From positions 1-5,093 of the forward strand of contig MDJN01000040.1 of NCBI GenBank assembly GCA_001995005.1: DNA of 5,093 nt. Reading direction: 5' to 3'. Below the pieces are notes generated by a model. That model did no database searches, had not been told where the DNA came from, and saw only the letters and a program-made list of their open reading frames with translations. Each line of letters starts with the position of its first letter. Position 1 is the first letter of the stretch. Positions 1 through 5,093 of this stretch are shown in pieces. Source of the stretch: Candidatus Parepulonipiscium sp. PG-Nun2H_MBin03. Lineage in GTDB: Bacteria > Bacillota > Clostridia > Lachnospirales > Cellulosilyticaceae. Both the position numbers and the translations under genes were made by a program.

Positions 1-29
1 GTCTGCTGACAAATTAATTTTATACTCAT
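1..29 (-). CDS. Possible start of an unidentified gene running off the left edge (partial)
   Basis: An ATG at 29-27 opens nine codons (MSIKLICQQ) before the window ends, too little to recognise a product. The case rests on context. An AAGG (38-35) lies five bases upstream of the ATG, and a good minus-strand promoter at 149-177 points toward it with no other plausible start between. The AAGG is partly inside a small hairpin, which would fit regulated translation. An alternative is that a different frame is coding: another minus-strand frame is open from 60 to the edge but has no start codon near its beginning. It is also possible that the promoter makes a non-coding RNA. Confidence is low. Confidence 0.25.
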
Positions 30-142
30 TTCTACCTTGCGGTAGTTGAATCGACTGGTCTTAATTCTTGATACTATTTTATTTTCAATATTCAACTATC
101 AGCATTTTGTGATGTCTTTTGACAATGTTTTCCTCGCTGACT
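30..142 (-). promoter_or_regulatory. Putative structured 5' leader RNA, class not recognised
   Basis: Downstream of the promoter at 149-177 the predicted minus-strand transcript (start near 142) can form several helices. GUCAGC (141-136) pairs with GCUGAU (103-98), one pair being G-U. This encloses a small UGUC-AAAA-GACA hairpin (124-113). UAGUUGAAU (98-90) pairs perfectly with AUUCAACUA (51-43) over 9 bp. CUACC (45-41) pairs with GGUAG (36-32) around a GCAA loop. The last two helices share bases 43-45, so they cannot both form in full, and the GCAA hairpin buries the GG of the candidate AAGG site. This is the layout of a translational switch, but I match it to no known riboswitch or T-box, and in AT-rich DNA some of these pairings may be chance. 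Confidence 0.35.
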
Positions 143-145
143 TGT

Positions 146-173
146 CTTATTATGCACTAAGTCATTTAATAAG
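146..173. promoter_or_regulatory. Inverted repeat over the left-edge promoter, possible operator
   Basis: CTTATTA (146-152) and TAATAAG (167-173) are perfect 7-bp inverted arms with centres 21 bp apart, which is two helical turns. One arm overlaps the -10 element and the other touches the -35 element. A related TGACTT motif occurs three times nearby: TGACTT at 138-143 and, in the opposite orientation, AAGTCA at 159-164 and 171-176. Binding of a dimeric repressor here would block the promoter. The bound protein is unknown and the arms are AT-only, so this stays tentative. Read on the plus strand, the repeat is followed by a T-tract (181-187) and could instead be a weak rightward terminator. 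Confidence 0.35.
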
Positions 174-177
174 TCAA
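149..177 (-). promoter_or_regulatory. Sigma-A-type promoter directing leftward transcription
   Basis: On the minus strand, TTGACT (-35, at 177-172) and CATAAT (-10, at 154-149) are separated by exactly 17 bp, each matching five of six consensus bases. Transcription would start near 142 and run off the left edge of the window, starting a unit separate from the histidine kinase gene. The preceding kinase gene ends about 65 bp upstream, and I see no intrinsic terminator for it in between, so read-through from it is also possible. Confidence 0.55.
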
Positions 178-241
178 CCCTTTTTTTGAACTTTTTTATT
201 TTTTCTATTATTCGTGTAGTATCTAAGTATAATTTAGCATA

Positions 242-1771
242 CTACACATCTGATAGTTCTAGCAATATATCATTTTCTAAATCAGTATCATACATATTAT
301 TTTGTATCTTTATTTTCCCGTGGTTTTCATATGAATTATTTTTAGGTAATCTCATCGAAAAACAAGTATTTTCATTTTCACTTTTCACGCTAAGTTCACC
401 ATTATGCATTTTTACAACTATATTAGATAAATATAGCCCTATCCCTATCCCTTCATTTCGCCTAGTTAATATTTGGTCCACTTGCATAAAAGGTTCAAAT
501 ATATTCTCTAGTATAGGCTCTGGTATTGTACGGCCAAAATTTATTATTGAAATTACTATAAATTCCTCATCTTCATCTAAAATTATGTTCAGATTTCCAT
601 CGGGATTACTATGTTTTACTGCATTTGATAATATATTTAAAATAACTTTTTTGATATAGTATAAATCACAGATTATTTCATCTACATTTAGATTGTTTTC
701 AATATTTATAGTAAGATTTTTAAACTGTTGTTTTCCTGTTATATGATCAGAAATTTGATATATCAAACCTACTATATTGCAACGTGAACACTTTATCTGA
801 TATTTTCCGTTTGTAAGTTCAACCATACTAATCAAATTATTTACCAATCTAGTTAACCTATTTAAATTTTTCTTAAGCCTTAGATAATTTGAGTAAGAAA
901 TGTCTTCTTTAATTAGCATACTAGTAGATTGCACAAGGGCTAGCGGAGTTCGTAATTCATGAGATATTACAGATAAAAAGTTAGTATATATCCTCTCTAC
1001 TTCCTGCTCTTTATCCTTTGCTAGTTGTTTTCTAAAATACTCAGTGTGTTCAGTAATATCTTCTGCAGTTACAAAAGTAGTGTCTGTATCTTTATATTGT
1101 TTAAACTGCCACTGAATCCACCTATATCCGTGTGTTTTATGCTTTGTCCTAGACGTTATAGTATATTTATTATTGTTTTGAGATTTGAATTGTTCTTGAG
1201 CTTTAATATTTTCTAAATCCTCTGGATGTGCAAATTCTTTCCAGTTCTTGCTCACTATCTCCTCCACTTCCCAGCCTAATATACTTTTCACAGTAGGCGT
1301 TACAAATAAATACATTCCTTTCTTATTGACAACTGCACTAAAATCTACTTCTAGCTTAGTATTTGCCACTATTTTATCTAAGTTATAATTTTCCACACCA
1401 TATTTAGATACATTAATCTTTATTTTATTAAAGTCTAATATAGTAGATTTTTTATGCTCATTAGGTGTTGTACATTTATAGTTTTTATCCGAATTTTCTT
1501 CTATACTCAACATTAAACAATATGCTAGATCGTCATGCCACATAATTTTATCTATAATAACTTTAGCTCTATAACTCTTATCACCGACAGACTGCAATAT
1601 AATATTTTTAACTCGTCCAAAATCTATACCATCAATATTTAAGTATTTTCCTAGCGGTTGACCTACATCCCACTGTACCTTTTCTAAGAGTGCATTATTT
1701 GCATAGACTATTTTATTTTCAAAATTTATAAGACAGATGCATTCTATTATACTTTCAAAAATTCTGTTCAT
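242..1771 (-). CDS. Cytosolic PAS-PAS sensor histidine kinase (orphan in this window)
   Basis: A 509-residue sensor kinase that should autophosphorylate on histidine with ATP and pass the phosphate to a response regulator. In order: a PAS-like domain at about 3-90; a second, PAS_3-like domain at about 140-240 (LGWEVEEIV, HPEDL, then WIQWQF and AEDITE); a short charged linker; HisKA at about 262-325 with SHELRTP and His271; and HATPase_c at about 368-478. The ATPase N-box has Asn383 in NILSNAVKHS and the glycine box is GIGIGLYLS (441-449). The usual DxG of the G1 box is NFG (411-413), an Asp-to-Asn change also present in VanS-type kinases, so not proof of inactivity. There are no membrane segments or signal peptide, so it should sense a cytosolic cue. 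An acidic tail follows residue 478. No response regulator is adjacent. In clostridia, orphan PAS kinases can feed Spo0A, but nothing here shows that. The start is supported by AAGGAG nine bases upstream. Confidence 0.93.
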   Translation of the reverse strand: MNRIFESIIECICLINFENKIVYANNALLEKVQWDVGQPLGKYLNIDGIDFGRVKNIILQSVGDKSYRAKVIIDKIMWHDDLAYCLMLSIEENSDKNYKCTTPNEHKKSTILDFNKIKINVSKYGVENYNLDKIVANTKLEVDFSAVVNKKGMYLFVTPTVKSILGWEVEEIVSKNWKEFAHPEDLENIKAQEQFKSQNNNKYTITSRTKHKTHGYRWIQWQFKQYKDTDTTFVTAEDITEHTEYFRKQLAKDKEQEVERIYTNFLSVISHELRTPLALVQSTSMLIKEDISYSNYLRLKKNLNRLTRLVNNLISMVELTNGKYQIKCSRCNIVGLIYQISDHITGKQQFKNLTINIENNLNVDEIICDLYYIKKVILNILSNAVKHSNPDGNLNIILDEDEEFIVISIINFGRTIPEPILENIFEPFMQVDQILTRRNEGIGIGLYLSNIVVKMHNGELSVKSENENTCFSMRLPKNNSYENHGKIKIQNNMYDTDLENDILLELSDV

Positions 1772-1780
1772 CTATATTCT

Positions 1781-1786
1781 CTCCTT
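1781..1786 (-). promoter_or_regulatory. Ribosome binding site of the histidine kinase gene
   Basis: AAGGAG lies on the minus strand nine bases before the ATG at 1771-1769. It is the strongest Shine-Dalgarno match in the window and fixes the kinase start. It lies seven bases downstream of an AT-only tandem repeat. Confidence 0.85.
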
Positions 1787-1793
1787 GATTATT

Positions 1794-1825
1794 TATTAAT
1801 TTAATAATTTAATAATTTAATATTT
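1794..1825. repeat. Four-copy 8-bp tandem repeat (TAATAATT)
   Basis: Two perfect copies of TAATAATT (1802-1809 and 1810-1817) are flanked by one copy on each side with a single mismatch (1794-1801 and 1818-1825). The repeat lies in the leader of the histidine kinase gene, directly upstream of its ribosome binding site. Being AT-only, it would keep that part of the messenger largely unpaired. Such repeats can change copy number by slippage, which would alter leader length but not the protein. Confidence 0.7.
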
Positions 1826-1938
1826 TACATACAATAAGCTTTTTAGACATAACGCTTCAATTGTCGAAAAAAATTAAACCTAGTATATTAGAGTATTGAC
1901 ATTGTATTCTAATTTATGTACTTACATTTAGCTAAATT

Positions 1939-1980
1939 TGAGGCATACAACACTAGCTGTTACTAAGTGCTTACACCTCA
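1939..1980 (-). promoter_or_regulatory. Stem-loop in the long leader of the histidine kinase gene
   Basis: In the minus-strand transcript, UGAGG (1980-1976) pairs with CCUCA (1943-1939). The helix continues through U-G, G-U, U-A and A-U, crosses a mismatch and a bulge, and closes with CACU (1969-1966) against AGUG (1954-1951) around an 11-nt loop. Several pairs are G-U and would become A-C mismatches in a plus-strand RNA. The structure therefore favours minus-strand transcription, in agreement with the promoter at 2019-2047. No U-tract follows, so it is not an intrinsic terminator. Its role is unknown. Confidence 0.45.
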
Positions 1981-2018
1981 TTAAAATCTCAATCATCTAT
2001 GTTTTATATACTTTTCTA

Positions 2019-2047
2019 ATTATACTATTTTTATCTTAGTTTTTCAA
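2019..2047 (-). promoter_or_regulatory. Sigma-A-type promoter for the histidine kinase gene
   Basis: On the minus strand, TTGAAA (-35, at 2047-2042) and a perfect TATAAT (-10, at 2024-2019) are separated by exactly 17 bp. The predicted start near 2012 leaves a leader of about 240 nt before the kinase ATG. It lies just 42 bp beyond the gltX stop codon, with no GC-rich terminator hairpin between, so the kinase may be transcribed both from here and by read-through from the coaBC-coaX-gltX operon. Confidence 0.65.
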
Positions 2048-2089
2048 TAGATACACAAAAATTGATATATTTTGCATAAAAGTTTATAT

Positions 2090-3721
2090 TTACGAAGTCG
2101 CAAACTTTTTTAGACGTTCTTTTACCTTTTTCTCGCCCAATATCTGCATTATGACAAACAAATCTGGTGTATTTGTTCTATGTGTCAACGCCACTCTAAT
2201 CACCGTAGCAACATCCGAAACCATTCCTTTATACGCATCTTTATTATTTTTATATTCTTTACGATTTGCACAGTATCCTATGCCGATTGCAAAGTCTTTC
2301 AGGTGATTAAACCACTCTTCTTGATTAGCAAAATTATGATTATATACCTTTATATATTTTGTCAAAATCTCTATTTCCTTTTCATTGGCTAACGCATTTT
2401 CTTGCTCAGTGTCGAAAAACTCATCAAATAAATATACAATTTTGTCTTTAACATCTGACCATTTTGCAAAATCTTTTCGTGGCTTTGCTGTTCCTTTATC
2501 AATGCCAAAAAACATCTTTATTCCTTTTTCATTTTGCGTCACCAAATCATACATTTGTGGGTCATACTGTTTTGCCCACTTTGTATATAAGTCATACATT
2601 TCATCTGCAGACATTTTTGAGATTATTTCTTTACTTACGTCTTCTAATTTTACTATGTCAAATAATGCTCCACTTTTGCTCATCTTATCTAGCTCAATAT
2701 TAAACTTATAACAATCTGAGTTTTGCTCTCTCCACTGCTCATATGATGAATTTATGATATTTAACAAATATTCTATAACACAAATTACAGGGTATCCTTG
2801 CTCCTCATAATATGTTACGGCACTTTCAGCATCTTTTCTCTTAGAAAGTTTACGCTTTGAATTACCTTCTAGTTTCATTATAGTTGGTATATGAGCAAAC
2901 TCAGGCCTTTTGAAACCTAGCATATCAAATAGCTGTATGTGTATCGGCAATGAAGATAGCCATTCTTCTCCTCGTGTTACGTGTGTTGTATGCATAAGTG
3001 CATCATCAACTGCATGGGCAAAGTGATACGTAGGCAGTCCATCTCCTTTTATTATAACTATATCTTGATTATTCTCTGGAAAAGATATATCCCCTTTTAT
3101 CAGGTCATGAAAATTTACTCGTTTATCAGGATTGCCATTTGATTTTAACCTTATAATATAAGGTATATTTTGCTGTATCTTCTGTATAGCTTCTTGCTCA
3201 GATAAATTTCTGTATACCGCAAATTTGCCATAATACCCTGGTGTTATCTTTTGTTCTACTTGTTGTTGACGCAATTCATCCAGTTCCTCTGGTGTTGCAA
3301 AGCAAGGATACGCAAGGCCTTTTGCTACCAATTCCTTAGCAAATGCATGATATATTTGCTTGCGCTCGCTTTGTTTATATGGACCATAATTTCCTTTAGA
3401 CGTTACATCATCTACCATACCTTCATTAAAGTCTATGCCATATTTATGCATAGTATCTATCGTATCTGATATAGCACCGTCTACTTCTCGTTTTTGATCC
3501 GTATCTTCTATTCTTAAAAAACATACTCCACCACTTTGAGTGGCTATTCTTTGTGCAACAAGTGCCGCAAATATCCCTCCTATATGTTGAAACCCTGTCG
3601 GACTAGGAGCATATCTTGAAACTATTTGTGTCTCGTCTAAATTTCTATCTGGATATTGCTCAATATAATCTTGCACACTTTTTGTAACATCTTTAAATAT
3701 AATCTCTGCCAATTCTCTCAT
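2090..3721 (-). CDS. gltX: Glutamate--tRNA ligase (glutamyl-tRNA synthetase)
   Basis: Class I aminoacyl-tRNA synthetase that charges tRNA with glutamate in the cytosol; 543 residues from the chosen start. The catalytic Rossmann domain carries RYAPSPTGFQHIGG (36-49), whose HIGG is the HIGH motif, then RIEDTD (70-75), VTRGEEWLSS (248-257) and KLSKRK (291-296), the KMSKS-loop equivalent. The rest, from about 330, is the helical anticodon-binding region. The length exceeds the roughly 470-490 residues of E. coli- or Bacillus-type enzymes, and the N-terminal extension (LAEIIF, YPDRNL) is typical of a clostridial-type GltX. The zinc-binding cysteine cluster of the E. coli enzyme is absent. An in-frame ATG nine codons upstream (3748) is possible, but the ATG at 3721 has the better ribosome binding site and fits the family N-terminus. 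The gene overlaps the coaX end by 29 bp. Whether it also misacylates tRNA-Gln cannot be read from the sequence. Confidence 0.96.
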   Translation of the reverse strand: MRELAEIIFKDVTKSVQDYIEQYPDRNLDETQIVSRYAPSPTGFQHIGGIFAALVAQRIATQSGGVCFLRIEDTDQKREVDGAISDTIDTMHKYGIDFNEGMVDDVTSKGNYGPYKQSERKQIYHAFAKELVAKGLAYPCFATPEELDELRQQQVEQKITPGYYGKFAVYRNLSEQEAIQKIQQNIPYIIRLKSNGNPDKRVNFHDLIKGDISFPENNQDIVIIKGDGLPTYHFAHAVDDALMHTTHVTRGEEWLSSLPIHIQLFDMLGFKRPEFAHIPTIMKLEGNSKRKLSKRKDAESAVTYYEEQGYPVICVIEYLLNIINSSYEQWREQNSDCYKFNIELDKMSKSGALFDIVKLEDVSKEIISKMSADEMYDLYTKWAKQYDPQMYDLVTQNEKGIKMFFGIDKGTAKPRKDFAKWSDVKDKIVYLFDEFFDTEQENALANEKEIEILTKYIKVYNHNFANQEEWFNHLKDFAIGIGYCANRKEYKNNKDAYKGMVSDVATVIRVALTHRTNTPDLFVIMQILGEKKVKERLKKFATS

Positions 3722-4502
3722 GTTTATCGCCTTTCTTACTTCTATCATATATTAATTTTAAACCTTTTTGAGTCAAATATTTGTCATGTACATCTATAAG
3801 GTCCGTCTCATCTGTTATAATTCTGCCTAATCCCCCAGTCGATACTACCATAAATTCATCCACGGCTAGTTCTTGTTTTACTTGCTTTATAATATACTCT
3901 ACTTGTCCAATATAACCATAAACAAGCCCAGCTTGCATGCTAGATACAGTGTTTTTGCAATCTAATATACTGCGTGGTTTTTTTATCTCTATATAAGGTA
4001 GTTGGGCAGCTCTTTTTCCTATAACGTCTGCACTAATAGAAATGCCTGCAGTAATAAGCCCGCCGATAAATTCGCCATTTGCATTTGTAATATCATACGT
4101 AGTTGATGTCCCAAAATCAATCGCCATACAAGGGCCACCGTAAATATTATACGCCGCCACACTATTTACTATTCTATCTGCACCAACTGACTTTGGGCTA
4201 TCAGTTCGGATTGCTATACCTACTTTAAGACCTTCTCCAACTATATAAGGTTTTTTGTTTAAATATCTTATTATGCTGTTTTTCAAGGAAAACATAACGT
4301 TTGGTACAACAGAACATACTATAACATCTTCTATATCATCTACTGCTATCCCTTTACTACTAATCATTTGTATTATCATAATTCCATATTCATCTGATGT
4401 ACGTGATACTTGTGTAGTCATACGAAAGCTAGATATAACTTCTAACCCTTGCATAACACCCAATACAATATGAGTATTGCCGATATCTATTGTAAGTAAC
4501 AT
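3693..4502 (-). CDS. coaX: Type III pantothenate kinase
   Basis: Phosphorylates pantothenate to 4'-phosphopantothenate with ATP, the first committed step of coenzyme A synthesis, in the cytosol. The 269-residue protein has the acetate-kinase/Hsp70 fold signatures of CoaX: DIGNTH (6-11, phosphate binding), PKSVGADRIVN (103-113), DFGTSTTY (129-136) with the conserved aspartate at 129, NTVSSMQAGLVYGYIGQV (184-201) and STGGL (221-225). Length is slightly above the usual 255-260 because of a basic tail after GLKLIYDR. Type III kinases are known to escape feedback inhibition by CoA. The ATG at 4502 gives the family N-terminus MLLTIDIGNT and lies one base after the coaBC stop. A GTG at 4514 would add four residues but sits within the likely ribosome binding site. 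The gene lies between coaBC and gltX in one apparent operon. Confidence 0.97.
   Translation of the reverse strand: MLLTIDIGNTHIVLGVMQGLEVISSFRMTTQVSRTSDEYGIMIIQMISSKGIAVDDIEDVIVCSVVPNVMFSLKNSIIRYLNKKPYIVGEGLKVGIAIRTDSPKSVGADRIVNSVAAYNIYGGPCMAIDFGTSTTYDITNANGEFIGGLITAGISISADVIGKRAAQLPYIEIKKPRSILDCKNTVSSMQAGLVYGYIGQVEYIIKQVKQELAVDEFMVVSTGGLGRIITDETDLIDVHDKYLTQKGLKLIYDRSKKGDKHERIGRDYI
3730..3735 (-). promoter_or_regulatory. Ribosome binding site deciding the gltX start
   Basis: GAAAGG lies eight bases before the ATG at 3721-3719 and inside the end of coaX. The alternative ATG at 3748 has only an AAGG twelve bases away, so the downstream start is preferred. Its position inside the upstream gene points to translational coupling. 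Confidence 0.65.
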
Positions 4503-4503
4503 T

Positions 4504-5093
4504 TTAATTATCACCCGTTATTCTGTCTAAAATTTTATTTGCTAGAGCATGTTTGCTCATTAGTGGTAGTGTAGTTATAGTTCCATCTTTGCTTATTATT
4601 GTAGCTATATTTGTATTTAGCTTAAAACCTGCCCCGTCTTGTGTAATGTCATTTGCCACAATAAAATCTAAGTTTTTCTTAGATAATTTTAAGGTGGCAT
4701 TTTCTATTACATTTTCACTTTCTGCAGCAAAGCCTACAAGTATTTGCTTATTTTTATTATCTCCTAAACTTTGTAAAATATCAGGGTTTTTTATAAGTTC
4801 AAGCGTTAAACCGTCCGATTGTTTCTTAATTTTTTGCACTTGATACTCTTTTGGGCGAAAATCAGCCACAGCCGCTGATTTAATTACTACATCACAATCT
4901 TTAAAATATTTATGCACCGCATTATACATATCTTCTGCTGAAACCACATTTACAACATTCACCCCAGCTGGAGGAGCTAAATTTGTTGGCCCAGAAATTA
5001 AAGTCACTTCGGCTCCTCGCCTTTTTGCACATTCTGCTAATGCATATCCCATCTTACCTGTTGAATTATTACTAAGATAACGCATAGGGTCAA
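4504..5093 (-). CDS. coaBC: CoaB domain of the bifunctional CoaBC protein (partial, 5' end outside the window)
   Basis: Phosphopantothenate--cysteine ligase (CoaB) joins 4'-phosphopantothenate to cysteine using CTP; in the usual fusion, an N-terminal CoaC domain then decarboxylates the product. Only the last 195 residues are visible. The reading frame is open to the right edge, and its first residues there, DPMRYLSNNSTGKMG, belong to the middle of the CoaB signature, so the ATG at 5085 is an internal methionine. Counted from that Met, the landmarks are the asparagine of YLSN (6), SGPTNL (31-36), AAVADFRP (71-78), KIKK (85-88) with the conserved lysine, KNPDIL (99-104), GFAAES (118-123) and VANDI (143-147). 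All key CoaB features seen in the E. coli enzyme are kept. The CoaC half is assumed from the usual fusion and not seen. The stop is one base before coaX. Confidence 0.94.
   Translation of the reverse strand, partial: DPMRYLSNNSTGKMGYALAECAKRRGAEVTLISGPTNLAPPAGVNVVNVVSAEDMYNAVHKYFKDCDVVIKSAAVADFRPKEYQVQKIKKQSDGLTLELIKNPDILQSLGDNKNKQILVGFAAESENVIENATLKLSKKNLDFIVANDITQDGAGFKLNTNIATIISKDGTITTLPLMSKHALANKILDRITGDN
4510..4516 (-). promoter_or_regulatory. Ribosome binding site of coaX inside coaBC
   Basis: GGGTGAT on the minus strand matches the GGTGAT part of the anti-Shine-Dalgarno complement and ends seven bases before the ATG at 4502. It lies within the last codons of coaBC, so ribosomes finishing coaBC can restart at coaX. 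This supports 4502 over the GTG at 4514. Confidence 0.55.

Noticed and set aside
2..48. Plus-strand frame open from the left edge to a TGA at 46-48, considered as the end of a convergent gene.
   Set aside because: It is only 15 codons with no recognisable residues, and a frame of that length is easily open by chance.
138..206. Plus-strand intrinsic terminator: the inverted repeat at 146-173 followed by T-tracts at 181-206.
   Set aside because: The stem is A-T only with a large bulge if extended, and no plus-strand gene is supported to its left. The promoter and operator reading on the minus strand explains more of the sequence.
218..243. Hairpin with 9 bp and one bulge overlapping the histidine kinase stop codon, considered as its terminator.
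   Set aside because: On the minus strand it is followed by an A-rich stretch and not a U-tract, and the stem is nearly all A-T, so it does not qualify as an intrinsic terminator.
1896..1901. Perfect TTGACA on the plus strand, considered as a -35 element of an antisense promoter toward gltX.
   Set aside because: At 16-18 bp spacing there is no acceptable -10 hexamer; the best candidate keeps only two of six consensus bases.
1926..1937. 12-bp perfect palindrome ATTTAGCTAAAT in the kinase leader, considered as an operator.
   Set aside because: It lies about 75-85 bp downstream of the predicted transcription start, has no partner site, and palindromes of this length built mostly of A and T are unremarkable here.
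2048..2089. Terminator search just after gltX.
   Set aside because: Only weak A-T pairings are present with no GC-containing stem, so no terminator is called and read-through into the kinase gene stays possible.
2645..2690. A literal KMSKS string in GltX (residues 346-350 from the chosen start), encoded inside this stretch.
   Set aside because: It lies in the anticodon-binding half, within a KMSKSGALFD segment that is a normal part of this GltX type. The catalytic loop is KLSKRK at 291-296, so there is no duplicated active site.

Overview
The window is AT-rich and its genes all lie on the minus strand, so it reads right to left. Base composition, GGAGG-type ribosome binding sites, sigma-A-like promoters, a type III pantothenate kinase closely similar to Bacillus-type CoaX, a GltX N-terminus of the kind seen in clostridia and a clostridial-style PAS histidine kinase together suggest a low-GC Firmicute, most likely in the class Clostridia. 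I cannot name the genus.

Right part (about 2090-5093): a tightly packed operon. It begins with the C-terminal half of the CoaB domain of coaBC, cut by the window edge. One base after its stop comes coaX (type III pantothenate kinase), and the coaX end overlaps gltX (glutamyl-tRNA synthetase) by 29 bp. CoaX makes 4'-phosphopantothenate, the substrate of CoaB, so the first two genes are consecutive steps of coenzyme A synthesis. gltX is a translation gene that appears to be translationally coupled to them.

Middle (1772-2089): a non-coding gap of about 320 bp. It holds a near-consensus promoter (TTGAAA, 17 bp, TATAAT) that would give the next gene a leader of about 240 nt. The leader carries a long wobble-containing stem-loop, a possible 22-codon upstream reading frame, an 8-bp tandem repeat and a good ribosome binding site.

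Left-middle (242-1771): a soluble sensor histidine kinase with two PAS domains and no response regulator beside it, so an orphan kinase as far as the window shows.

Left edge (1-241): no confident gene, but a second well-formed minus-strand promoter (TTGACT, 17 bp, CATAAT) overlapped by an inverted repeat with operator-like spacing. The predicted transcript starts straight into potential RNA structure. A 9-bp helix and a 5-bp GCAA-capped hairpin compete for the same bases, and the hairpin covers a possible ribosome binding site for an ORF that leaves the window after nine codons. This leader is the most interesting unexplained element here. The coding genes are ordinary, and I see no mobile element, CRISPR array, tRNA or rRNA.
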